Assembly: GCA_010405405.1 (NCBI GenBank) | Contig: MU004238.1 | Span: 2,060,374-2,124,373 of the forward strand | Origin: Microthyrium microscopicum | Taxonomy: Eukaryota > Ascomycota > Dothideomycetes > Microthyriales > Microthyriaceae | Direction: 5' to 3' | Length of the DNA: 64,000 nucleotides | Shown here: positions 1-10,900 of the stretch, piece after piece | Numbering within the stretch: the first letter of the stretch is position 1 | How the letters are laid out: every line of letters begins with the position of its first letter | Made by a program: the position numbers and the translations under genes | The notes under the pieces: generated by a model | What the model saw: only the letters and a program-made list of their open reading frames with translations | Databases searched by the model: none | Told to the model about the DNA's origin: nothing

Positions 1-1
1 A

Positions 2-709
2 AACAGAAGCCTGATGGACTGCCCCAACGAATTCAGGAACACTGCGATCTACAAAGCGTTTTTGACTCCTAGCTTGGAGCTCTTCCAGTGGGCTGAACAA
101 CTTCTGCATCGTCTGACTTCCTCAAAGCTAGCGACAGCCGGCCAGTACGTGCTGAGAAGGATTGTGAAGAACGCATTTTGCAAGAACTGGCCACAAATGC
201 TACGATATCTGTTCGAGAATGTCATGGACCCAAGCCAATTTCGAGACCTACGAGAATTGAGCTTTTGTGCGTGTATACAAGGTAATCTAGAGTTATTTCG
301 GGTAATTGTTGACTACGGCGTTTTCAGCATCCCCGAATCAAAGTTTCCCTTACCGAAAGAGATTTGCATTCAAGATCGAAAGCGGGCTATCTACCTAGCA
401 GCCAAGGGTGGCCACCTCGACATTGTTCGATTTCTTGTGGAGATGGGCTGGGAGATGGATAATCGGCCACTTTGGGCAGCAGTTAGGCTGGAGCATGTTC
501 GGATGATTCGATATCTTCAGGATCATGGGCTTAATTTCCACATCAGTCTCATGGGAATACACCAGCTGGGAATGTTTCTCAAGAAGAACGGTTTGACATC
601 AATGCTAGAGTTGTTGGCTGATGAGATTGTCTACGTGGAGGTTCCACAGCAGCGCGATCTTTCCCCTTCTTTGTCAAGCATTGAATCGTCATCAAGCGAC
701 GGCGATTGA
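2..709 (+). CDS. Ankyrin-repeat protein, 5' end cut by window
   Basis: The reading frame is open from base 2, and the first ATG at base 14 is preceded by in-frame sense codons, so the gene probably starts outside the window. It ends at a TGA at 707-709. From the ATG the product has 231 residues. One clear ankyrin-type unit is visible around residues 122-155 (AIYLAAKGGHLDIVRFLVEMG), followed by a weaker one (PLWAAVRLEHVRMIRYLQDHG). Ankyrin repeats are protein-binding scaffolds, and no catalytic domain is seen. The tail is acidic and serine-rich (SSIESSSSDGD). The partner and role cannot be told. The gene points toward the Gyp7-like gene, with 276 bases between the two 3' ends. Confidence 0.6.
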   Translation, partial: NRSLMDCPNEFRNTAIYKAFLTPSLELFQWAEQLLHRLTSSKLATAGQYVLRRIVKNAFCKNWPQMLRYLFENVMDPSQFRDLRELSFCACIQGNLELFRVIVDYGVFSIPESKFPLPKEICIQDRKRAIYLAAKGGHLDIVRFLVEMGWEMDNRPLWAAVRLEHVRMIRYLQDHGLNFHISLMGIHQLGMFLKKNGLTSMLELLADEIVYVEVPQQRDLSPSLSSIESSSSDGD

Positions 710-985
710 TCGCTATTGATACTCCGCGATATGACATGCAATAGCGACATCCTCTACTACTCAAATCACATTTCGATTCTAAACAGATCACGATGCGCCA
801 TCATGGATCGCCGAAACAGCAACAATACCAGCAGAGCTATAAAGGTGCATTTCAACCTCAACCCGACTCATTAATCCTCCCATAATCGCACAAAAAAACA
901 TATCTCGTCATCCCAAGCTGAAGCGCCATGCAACCTTTAATCGGGAAACTGTCCAAACCACCCATCCCGGAAACAAGTTCACGTA

Positions 986-3717
986 CTACTTGCTCATTCC
1001 ACCATTGTGTTTCTGAATATCCTTCTTATCCAGCTTCATCACCTCCCGGTTCAGCAACGCGCGTAGCTCAGGGCTAATCGTGCGCATGGGATCCATTGTC
1101 GTCAGTTGAGTACCTTGCTGGTCGCCAGTCTGTCTGCCTTTGCCTTTGTTCTTGCCCGTGGAATCGACGGCTTCGTCGGTTGCTGTTGGGGCTGAGGAAT
1201 TGGCGGCTGCTACAGAGTCACTGCCGGATGTAGCGCCAGCAGCTTGATCAGCGGGTGTAGGGAGTAATGCAGGAGTAGCGCGTTGGTTGGGGCTTTGAGC
1301 GTCAGCAACAGATGGCTGGCGACGTTGACGGACTGAGCTAGGTGCTGGGAACGAAGACTTGCGGTCCACGGCTTCGACTGTGCGTTGGAATCGGAGAAAG
1401 AGTGCTTCGGCTTTGACGAGGGTTTGCTCAAGATCAATTGTATTGGAGAGCTCGTTGACTGCACAGTGATTAGCATGCGTGATGAATAATAAGGCAATGG
1501 AATAGCTCACTGTATTTCAAGATCTCATCAAAATGTTGAAGATGCTCCATTATGACAGCCCGATGTTTCTCAAGGATGGCCACGGCAATGAAGATATGGA
1601 AATTAGAGCTGAGCCAGTCGGTCCAAAGTACTTCCCAGAGGCGAAGGATATCCATCCATTCAAATTCGCGCTTGTACCAGACGAGCAACATCCGGAAGAA
1701 GAAGAAAAAGTTGGTCGAATCTGCGGATTGTAGATGTTTGTAGAGCTGAGGATCGAGAATTTGGACTAGATGGTCAAGAGTCAGGAGTTGCAATCGCATT
1801 CCAGATTGATCACGCAGGAAGTTTCGTTCCTAAGATTTGAATTAGCTTCGTAGTGAGCATTTAGGACTAATCAATACCATTCGCTCCATGAATTTCACAA
1901 AAGCCCAGAAGGCCATGGCGTCGTCTTGCATGACAGCGTAGATAGGAGCCAGTAAGTCGCTCATACCTTGAACATAACCAAGCTCGGTATTATACTCATT
2001 ATAGGTCAGAAGCATATCTTTCAGTTGTTCAAGATGAACGTTGGTGCCGACATCTGCAAATGGAGAATCAGGATCCGGATGTGGAATGTCCTCTCCAGCA
2101 AAGAGAGGAATAGTACGATCTGTTCGGTGCACATCTTTTTCTATACAACGAACCCCATAGAATAGGGGACAAGTCAGCCTGCTATGCCCAGCATAAACGA
2201 ATGGACCCGAATTCGAAACACATACCTATTCTATTTTTCTGTTCTCGCCACCATTCAGATTGTTCTGGAGTCGAGCTGCCTTCAACCATTCGCTCCCACC
2301 ACTTTCCTTTGAGGCGAATGTATTCGTCCCGCATACTGTTGGTGCTTGCTTGTCGTTCCTCTTTGGAACTATCCCATTCGTAGACTCCAAGGAGAAAAAG
2401 CCATGCTTCCTTTCGAACGCCGTCTTCAGGGTCGAGTCCGCCATGGAACACCTTGCTCTTGACCTCGTCCGAAGTGATTTGTAGACGCCCGGATTGAGAA
2501 TCAAAAAAGCCATTCCACTCGTCAAGAGTGACTGGTTTCCGGCGCTCCGTTGCTGATTTATCACCCTCCATTTCTAGAATTTCAAAATCGCCAACGCCAG
2601 TATTCTCCATTTCCAGGACATCTTTCGCACTCCACACTCTTTGATTGCGCTCTCGGTCACTTTGCTCAGATATTTGCATCGCCCATCGAGCAAGATAAAT
2701 TCTAGCACTGTCATACTCATCTGCTACAGCCTGTACAGTTGGATTGCCCATCATGTTCCGAAGTTGAGGAGGCAGATTTTGATTTTGCGCTACAGCTTGA
2801 GCTGTCCGTCGGGTAAATGTCGTGATTTGGCTCATCTTCTCCAGGATATTCCACTTTGTCTCTTTTATTATTTTGGTAAAGGGGTCCATAGCGCCATCTT
2901 GGTTCTTTGAGTGCTCTTTGGCAGCCTGTTCTTTCTTCTTCTCAAACTCCATCTTGCCAAATCCTTTGCGGTCATCTTCAGTTGGCTCAACAAGATAGAT
3001 GTTCGGATCAGCTCCGGCGCGTTCCACTTTGACATAGCGCTTCAGCCAACGAAGGACCTCATCGCCTCCCCAGAACATCCCGCCGCCATGGAAAGGATCG
3101 AAGTGCTCTCGAGCAAGCTTTTTCCGCTGCAGCATGGTGCTTTGGCACTCATCATCGTGAAAGAATAATGCCGGAAAAGAGTCTCCAGCCCGGGTGTTGA
3201 TGACTACACTGCCAAACCACCATCCAATGCTCGGAGGACGCACCAGCAAACTGTATATATTGCATACCGGTATGCTAAATGCGTATGCTCCAAGGCCAGT
3301 ATTGCTGGCAGATGTGGTGATTGGTGGGGCGGGAACAAGAAAAGAGGTCTTGGGAGGCGAGGAAGTGTCTGAAAGATCTACTTTGACATAGGTATCGTAT
3401 GAATCGCCAAGTGAGGATTCGGGTACCCAGGCGAGTAGAAGTTTGTTTGAGGCAATGGTATCGGAGGAATGTGAGGATGTGGGACGCTCATCAATGGAGC
3501 CTGGCTCTGACTTTTGGTGGATCAAAGCGATGAAGCCGGGTATATTGTCTTTCGCGGCTGGAGTGGGATGCACGTAGACTTTGCTCTTGGTGAAGAGCAG
3601 CTTTACGCCTTTGCCAGATTTGGTGTGTCGAACGGTATTGTATTCCCCTTCTTCATCATCAGACAAGGCATAGAAGGACGCGGTTGGCGAGGGAGGATCT
3701 GAATGGATCTCTTCCAT
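986..3717 (-). CDS. Rab GTPase-activating protein, TBC domain, Gyp7/TBC1D15 type
   Basis: Four exons give 848 residues: 3717-2226, 2140-1878, 1829-1511 and 1458-986. All introns are GT-AG and the phases close exactly. The N-terminal half fits the Rab-binding region of Gyp7 (DUF3548 type). The TBC domain spans roughly residues 410-710. Both dual-finger residues are present: the arginine finger in IEKDVHRTDR (R503) and the glutamine finger in YVQGM (Q555). Splicing of intron 1 rebuilds the first of these motifs, which supports the model. Later TBC blocks are also recognisable (AFWAFVKFMERM, FRMLLVWYKREF, LWEVLWTDW). The protein would speed GTP hydrolysis on a Rab such as Ypt7 and act in vacuole/endosome fusion; this is family knowledge. 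The C-terminal 130 residues are Ser/Ala/Gln-rich and look disordered. Not every TBC protein with this layout acts on Ypt7, so the substrate is inferred. Confidence 0.9.
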
Positions 3718-4813
3718 TTTTGGTGATTTCGGAATGGGTTCACGAGATTTTGAGGGAATGAAGTAGGAGAAATAGATTAAGAAGTCATGGTAAGCTAGGT
3801 AAATAGAGGGAAATGGAAAGTTGTGGTGATCACAAGCTCAAACAACCAGATCATGGTCATGACGATGCAGGTGGTTTTGGAGGGGGAGGGGGCGAGTGAG
3901 ACTCCAAGCCACGCAATTTGTGGCGTCACCTTCCAGGCAACAACTTTCCTTTCTCCCATCGAATGCGCTGGGAATCAACGCGTATTTTCTTTACAAAGTG
4001 CTAGGGTATATGCCAAACTCAATACTGATACAACAGTGTTCTCGCTTTTCAATGGTTGTCCATTGGCGAATGATAAAATGGAGTCTGGCGATGGGAACTA
4101 ACTCAAGAATGAACACTTCAAACGATGTAATCCAGCGAGCAGATTCATTCGCGAGATTCCATCAACGGCAATGACTACCATCGTCTCAACAAAATAACAA
4201 ATCCTTTGGTCCCCACCGCATGCGATGGGGAACGCAGCACTTGATCACAACGCGTATGCAGAAAGTGGTGAGAATTACCGTGTAAGCCTGCCATTCGCAC
4301 ACTAAAAGAACCTCTGAATCTGTCCTAGAATACTCTAAAGCAGGCACCTACTTGGTAGAGAAGCGCTTGTATATTCAAATATTGTAAAAGCTCGGGACAT
4401 CGGAAAGCCTTGAACATGCGAAACCTGGAACTAAGAGTCTTGTGGATCTCCATTCTCAGTCAAATTGAAGTTCTGAGCGGCTGGTCACGAACAACTGCGA
4501 TCGCTCACATCTCGCGTCGGCTGTCACAGCTCGACGGTTACACGGTTAGTAGAATATTCCGAAAGCCTGCAGCCGCGTGCATCATATCTCTTTCTGAGGC
4601 CGTGGAAAAATATTTAACATTACACCAATGTATGTGCTTATCTTGTGCTTCTATACCGCTCAAACATGCATGGCATTGAACTCCGACTCCACGCTCTGCA
4701 CTATCGGGTACTTACATCTTTGTGCGAAGTAGACTTGAGATTGGAATATATAAGAACGCTTGATCTTCACGCTCTGCAACAAATGGGCGTTCATCTCATA
4801 CGCTGTTGTCATC
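3718..4813. other. Divergent intergenic region, Gyp7-like / O-methyltransferase
   Basis: This 1.1-kb stretch lies between the starts of the Gyp7-like gene (-) and the O-methyltransferase gene (+), so it must hold both promoters. Short open frames occur on the + strand (for example 4410-4679), but they show no recognisable domain and no splice logic. Apart from the TATA-like box near 4750 I see no defined site. Confidence 0.5.
4747..4754 (+). promoter_or_regulatory. TATA-like box of the O-methyltransferase gene
   Basis: TATATAAG lies 60-67 bases upstream of the chosen ATG at 4814, a usual distance for a fungal TATA box. It is a good consensus match in a region of mixed composition. No mapped transcript start is available, so the role is inferred from sequence and position. 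Confidence 0.5.
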
Positions 4814-6222
4814 ATGGCGTTTCCTTCCGTTCAGACTCTTCGCGAGCTTCAGAAAACTCTGAATTCAACCATCGACTCCTATGTTCGTGCCGTTGAAGCA
4901 AATGATATCAAACAATCCATTGGCATCAGCACCAGAGCCTATGCTGCTGCTAGAGATGTTACCGATGCATTTTGTGATCCTGGTATGGCGGTTCTGGGGG
5001 CTGGTCTCGAGGTAAGGCTTTCTTGTTGTACCTATATCTCATACATCAAATTGGAAGCTAGCTGCTAATATTCGCTATATTAGCCGATCATGAATCTTGC
5101 TTTACGCATCGCCATTGATCTAGATTTATTCATTCTCATTAACGAAAGCGTCTCATTAGCGGAGCTCGTGAAGCAAACCAAGGCCGAGGACACTCTTTTG
5201 CGTGAGTTGGCCCCCACAATATTTCTGTGCAAATTGTTAATGTCGACTCAGACAGGATTCTCCGAGTTCTCGTTGGAACCGGATGGATGGCTGAGCCGGA
5301 AATAAAAACATACAGTCTGACGAAACGAGGTGAATTCTTGAAGCTTGCTCCATGGCGTGACTGGATAAAGACATCGTAAGCAACGATTTTAGACGAAAAA
5401 CATTACTATCCACCGAAGCTCATCATGTGTAGATTCGATAGCCTTGCTCCGGTATGGCTCGAAATTCCAGAATGGCTACGCAAGAATGGCTACAGAGACA
5501 TCATAGATCTGAAGAACAACCCGTCCATGTCCATGTATGGTGTTAATTGGTTCGACAATCTTGCAAAATACCCCAGCAGAGAAGCAGACTTTGCATCATC
5601 CATGAAGCTCAAAGACGAGTTTCCCCAGAATGCTCTTCCACAGTTCCCGTACGCCAGTGCAATTGAAAATTTCGAGTACGAGTTACAGCAAGGTGGCAGC
5701 GACGTCTTCTTGGTTGATGTTGGTGGCGGACGAGGACAATATCTCAACCAACTTCTTGAGCATTCCGACTTGCCCGAAAACGCCAGATTCGTCCTCCAAG
5801 ATCTGTCCACTGTGGTTTCATCCGTGATACGATCAGCGGTCAAGTTCGAGCCAATGAGCCATGACTTTTTCAGTCCACAGCCTATCAAGGGCGCGAAATA
5901 CTATCATTTGAGAGCCATTTTGCACAACTGGCCGGATGATGGCTGTTATCACATTCTGTCTCTCCTCAAGGATGCTTTGAAAGCCGGATACTCTCGACTA
6001 CTAATCAACGCATACATCCTGCCAGAATTGCAAGTCCCGGCCATCCCATCAATGATTGATGTCAACATGTGGCTTTACTGTGGAAAAGAGAGGACGGAAA
6101 ATGAATGGCATGCACTCCTACGAAGGGCTGGTCTCAAAGTTTTGAGAATTGTCAGAGCTGAAGTTGGTCTGCACGGAATCATTGAGGCTGCTCTGGTTGA
6201 TGAGATTAATTTTGGTACTTGA
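4814..6222 (+). CDS. SAM-dependent O-methyltransferase (plant COMT-like, Methyltransf_2)
   Basis: Four exons (4814-5011, 5084-5201, 5252-5375, 5433-6222) give 409 residues. An upstream in-frame ATG at 4760 exists, but MAFPSVQTL is the more natural start and lies downstream of the TATA box. The N-terminal part is a winged-helix dimerisation region (LLHRILRVLVGTGWMAEP). The SAM-binding glycine motif is DVGGGRG at residues 242-248, followed by the acidic ribose-contact region FVLQDL. The conserved catalytic-base histidine lies in AILHNWPDD (about H311). The enzyme would move a methyl group from SAM to a hydroxyl of a small aromatic or polyketide substrate. Such enzymes are common in fungal secondary metabolism, but no synthase gene lies nearby, so this copy seems to stand alone. 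The substrate is unknown. Confidence 0.9.
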
Positions 6223-6360
6223 AGTACTCAGTCAGTATTCATTGCTTCCAGTTCCAAGGCAATTTAGTTCATGCACTATATTGGGTAGGGCCATTTAACT
6301 CGAGTTTCATTCAAGGACGACTCAGTGACATCAAGACTGTATTCCGAGCATCTAAGCATT

Positions 6361-6774
6361 CTACTTCGCCAACTCCTCCGGTAGTTCTCCCTTTCTGTTC
6401 ACCAACTCCTTCGCAACTTCAGGACCAAAGTCCTCCACACACGCGACCCTGCGAATCTCAACACGCCCTTCTTTGAACGGGATCTTGTTTGCCCACTCAA
6501 TCGCCTGCTCCAGATTATCCACCTCCCAGAACCAATAACCCGCAACCAAGTTGTTCAAACCAAATGGTCCATATTCTAGCTTGGACGGCTTGCTGTCGGT
6601 GAAGCTGATACGTGCGCCCTTGGATGAGTCGAGGAAGCCATCGGCATCAAGAAGGATACCGGCTGCACGAAGCTGGTCATTGAAGATTCCCATCTCTTTC
6701 ATATCTTCGATCTTGGGTGGTTTGCCAGTCTCGGCTTCGGCGGTGGCGCCGACGAGGATGGCGTATTTGGGCAT
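6361..6774 (-). CDS. YCII-related (DGPF-type) domain protein
   Basis: This is a single-exon gene of 137 residues. The start MPKYAILVGA and the central YGPFGLNNLVAGYWFWEV match the ferredoxin-like YCII/DGPF family, in which a strand begins with KYxxLV and a DGPF-like turn precedes a Gly-rich strand. The signature reads EYGPF here. Next comes LEQAIEWANKIPF and then VEIRRVACVEDF, the usual last helix and strand. Members are small cytosolic proteins, some shown or thought to be dehydrochlorinase- or muconolactone-isomerase-like enzymes; no function can be set here. The stop lies 138 bases from the 3' end of the facing O-methyltransferase gene. The length is normal for a one-domain member. Confidence 0.85.
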   Translation of the reverse strand: MPKYAILVGATAEAETGKPPKIEDMKEMGIFNDQLRAAGILLDADGFLDSSKGARISFTDSKPSKLEYGPFGLNNLVAGYWFWEVDNLEQAIEWANKIPFKEGRVEIRRVACVEDFGPEVAKELVNRKGELPEELAK

Positions 6775-7997
6775 CGTAATCTACAGAGTAATTTGTAGGT
6801 TGGCTGCAGGTAGATGATTAGACGACTATGACATGTCCCCTGACGCTTAAGGCTTATAGTAGTGCTTACTGGTATTAAAGAACAGAGTTTCTGGCTGAAC
6901 GGGTGTTTGTGTTGCTTTTAGGATCAAGATTTCAGTGAGTGCCGCTTTTATGGTCTTTGAGCTCGTTCTGTCAGTGTTACACAGATTCAAGGCCGCAATG
7001 AGCCTGGAAGTGTTTATTGGCTTGCCAATATTTGTAATATACTCCCCTCACGAGTCACTTCTGCCTTCTTCTTTGCGCGCGTAAACGGTGCTGGACGACC
7101 ATTGGCATGCCCGGGGCGAATCGCGAAACCCATGCGGAATCACGTTTTGATATCGCATCAAGGACCAAACTTCTTGGCGGTGCCTTTAGCCTATCAATGG
7201 GGCATAGAGACCATGAGCTTTCTTAGTTACGTACCTAAGTAGACCAAATCATCAAAAGACCTGGGGTAAAGTCCATTGGGCCTCTTCACGACCCAGAGAT
7301 GCTACCTGATGCGCAAATGAAAAGACAGTGGCGTGATAGATATGCACGAGCGGGTTTCATGAGAGCTCTACTCAATGGTGGTAGATGGTCCTCTTTCGTC
7401 GCCTCTCGACCCTTGATATCGAAGCGCCAAGGTGGTTGGATTAAAACGAGCGCTATACCACCACTTCAGCTGATCTTTCGCAGTTTGAAATGTCATATCT
7501 TAGCCGATCGTAAACTGCGGCGTAGCGATCTGATTACTCTACTAAGTACTTCAATCGATTGCTGGCCGGAATACGGTCTGCTGGTCATATTAGATGCTTG
7601 TGCAATAGCATAGCTGCCAGGATTTTACGCGCGGTGACTCTCCATGTTTCTATTTGCCAGAGGAGTTCTCAATTACGTGTGCCGGACCCGACTGATATAA
7701 TTAATTCAAGCGGTTACTGCGTCGTTAGGCATGCTCTCTCGTCCAGTGATTCTAGCCTCGTCGCACAAAATGGACACCACCCCTGAACAAACCGCTTGTA
7801 ACCATTTTTGTTTCGATCCCCTGGAAAGATAACATTTCATTGAGTGTGGTGTTATTAGAGTGGCACATATCATGCAAGATGGATCAATGCTTGATAAGAG
7901 TTGTTTTCTCATTCTTTTCTCGGAGACAGAAGTACTGGCTTTTAAGGGACTCGGATTTCTGCTACAGTAAAACTGATATTCTAACAAATTCTGAGCC
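6775..7997. other. Intergenic region, no supported gene
   Basis: This 1.2-kb stretch separates the divergent YCII gene (-) and the GHKL/DUF3883 gene (+). Open frames at 7299-7613, 7706-7999 and 7840-8076 have no recognisable domain, and the last runs into the start of the next gene in another frame. I see no repeat, RNA gene or clear TATA box. Confidence 0.5.
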
Positions 7998-10900
7998 ATG
8001 GTTGTCCCGGGAACAAAGGAGGTTCAAGCGTCGTGTGCTTTCATCGATCAGTTACGCATCAAAACCGGAGGCATAACTGACGAAGATCGAAAATTTCTTC
8101 AAGAGAGACCTCATCTGTTGGAAACCATCAACTCATTGCGCTCGCAATTGGGTGCATCAACCAAAATGTATGTCTTAAGTCGAAAGAATTAAAGTTCTGT
8201 TTTCCCAAGCTAACATTTTACAGCCTTTCGCAAAATCTCTATAACACTGCCGCTCGTTTTATCTACGAGCTGATCCAAAACGCAGAAGATAACAACTATA
8301 CAAAATCACCTAACCCACCTCATGTTAGTCCGACTCTACGGCAGGATCGTATCATCATAGACTCCAACGAAGATGGGTTTTCTCGAGGTAACATCGAAGC
8401 CATATGTGCTGTTGGTAAGAGCACCAAACAATTCAGCGAAGGGTACATTGGAGAAAAGGGCATAGGCTTCAAATCAGTTTTCACAGTGGCGAACCGCGTC
8501 CATATCCAGTCGGGTCCTCATTCCTTTGCCTTCAACTATGATCCACAGGACAAAAATGACGGTGGATTAGGGATGGTCACACCTTTGAACCAGGAGCACG
8601 ATAAAAGTATTCCGAACGATGTCGGTACCCGCCTGATATTGTATCTCAAAGAGGAGTGTGATCGTGAAGCTCTGTACAAAGAGTTTACTGATCTGCCCGA
8701 AACCCTACTGCTCTTCCTTAAAAAACTGAAGCGCCTCTCCATTGACATCAGTATTCCAAGTCTAGAATCTCGCAAATTGGAATTCTCACTTCAACAGACG
8801 CTGTCTTCAACACCGCACAACTTCGTCACAATTCAAAAAAGAGATGGCGCGTCTGTCTCAGATCAAAAATATTTCATCAAAAAGCGCAATGTCACGAACA
8901 TGCCCGCGGTACCCGCTCGGCAAAACATTGAATCCGCGGAGGTCGTCCTGGCGTTTCCAGTCGAAAAGTTTCACACACCAATCATAGAAGATCAAAATAC
9001 CTTCGCCTTCCTCCCACTCAGGAAATTTGGGTTCAAGGTGTGTAATACGGGTCTACTTACCTACCTACTCTAGGTCACTGGCAATATGCTAATGAACACC
9101 AATCAGTTTATGATCCAGTCAGACTTCATCACTCAGGCAAACCGTGAAGATGTCTGCGACGATGGTTCCTCAAACTCGCAATGGAATCAGCGGTTACTAT
9201 CGGAGGTCGTTAGAACATTTTTTCATGCTCTAGAAGATTCCCACGGATTTCTACAGTATAGGTCTATGAAATACAACTGGGTGAGGTATCTGACAACTAC
9301 GCCAATCATCCAAGGATTCTGGGAGCGTCTTCGGCAGCGTCTCCACTCCGAGATATGCAATCGCAAACTATTTTACGCTCGTGGAATAGATCGAACCTTA
9401 CATCACGCGAGCCACTTGAGGATCATCAGTCCCCTGTTTCGAGACGACCAAGGAAATCCTTTGCTTTCGCAAGAGGGAGTGCAAGGCAACTACGATATCT
9501 CCGAGAACTACGATGGGAAGCTGGATCTTCCTATATTGAAAACGTTGGGGGTCCAAGATTTATCTCACTGGGATTTCTTACAGAGACTACAGCAAGATCT
9601 TGCCACAGACTCGTCTCGAATGAAATCCAAGAGTACAACTGCTCAATGGCACGACAAAATGGCCACAGTGCTATCCAAGTCCATCTCCACGAAGCGCTGC
9701 AAAGACCTTCTGGTCAGACTAGAGATAGTCCCACTGGCAACTGGAAGATGGGCTCGACCGCTCAAAGCGAGCATTTTTTGGCCTACTTCAGCTGGAGTCA
9801 ATATACCGAGTGATTTGGGTTTGGCAATGGTATCGTCCACTGCATTAGAAATAGACAGTCGCAAAAAGCTATTCCAGTCGTTAGGAGTCGAGGAATATGG
9901 GCCCGCTGATGTTTTTAAAATGATTGAATCGCGATATAAGGCAGTTTTTGGCGTGAATCAGATACACCACAGCGAGCACATCAAGTTTCTCTTCGGTCAT
10001 CATGGCGAACTCAACGCAAATGACTGCCTCATTCCTCTGTTGACCCATGAAGGCAAGCTTTACAATACCTCCAACAATCTACCAGGCGATATGGCTTTTG
10101 GAACAGCCAACGGCAACATGTATTGTTCTGAAGCTCGAGGTCAATATGCATTACTGACGCTGTTGAACGGGAGAACACCCCCAAAGCTGGAAGGCAAAAT
10201 TCACTGGCCTCACCCGGACTACTATGAGGCTCTGAAAGAGTGTACATTGAACGGCGGTATTTCTGGGGAGGAATGGTTTAGGAGCAGATTTCGATTGCAT
10301 ACTCTGCCTTGTCTACGAACCAGAGAAACCACCGACAAAAACTTCCCAAAAATGTCTCCAGAGCTGCAATATATCATCAGCGACTTGCCTCATTACCTCC
10401 TAGGCGTACTTGCGGCATGTTGGTCTCAGTATCCCTCTTCAAAAGGGTGGATTGCCGCAATACAAGAGGCAAAGGTCCCCATTCTGGAATCCTTGGAAAT
10501 GCGGGAGCTGAAATCATCATTTCTTCCATTGCCTAGACTGAAGCATATCGTCTCTAGTATGGCACTGGAAAAGGATTTTGGTTTCCTCAAAGAGTTAGCC
10601 GGCATGACTGATGCCGATGCATCGCGCTGGAACTTTTTGAGCACCTTTGGTGTTGGTTTAGAGGAGAACGTTGATTTCTGGCTTGCACTTTATCAGCAAT
10701 TATGTCATCCGAACAATGTCAAGATAGATGATATCTTCACGATCTATCGCCGCCTTCAAACGTTTGTTTCTGCGGATGATGTCCAGACCATACAGTGAGT
10801 TACCAGCGAACTTCTTTTGATGACTGCTTTGAGACTTTGTTTAGGCACAGTTTCAGAAAAGAGCAGATTAAATATCCGCGTAAAGATCCAGCCGCAACTT

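Noticed and set aside
4410-4679. 89-codon frame upstream of the O-methyltransferase
   Set aside because: No domain and it lies in the divergent promoter region.
4814-6774. A secondary-metabolite cluster around the O-methyltransferase
   Set aside because: No synthase, transporter or pathway regulator lies beside it; the neighbours are a Rab GAP and a YCII protein.
7299-7613. 104-codon open frame as a gene
   Set aside because: No domain, no upstream signal, codon content looks random, and other frames overlap it.
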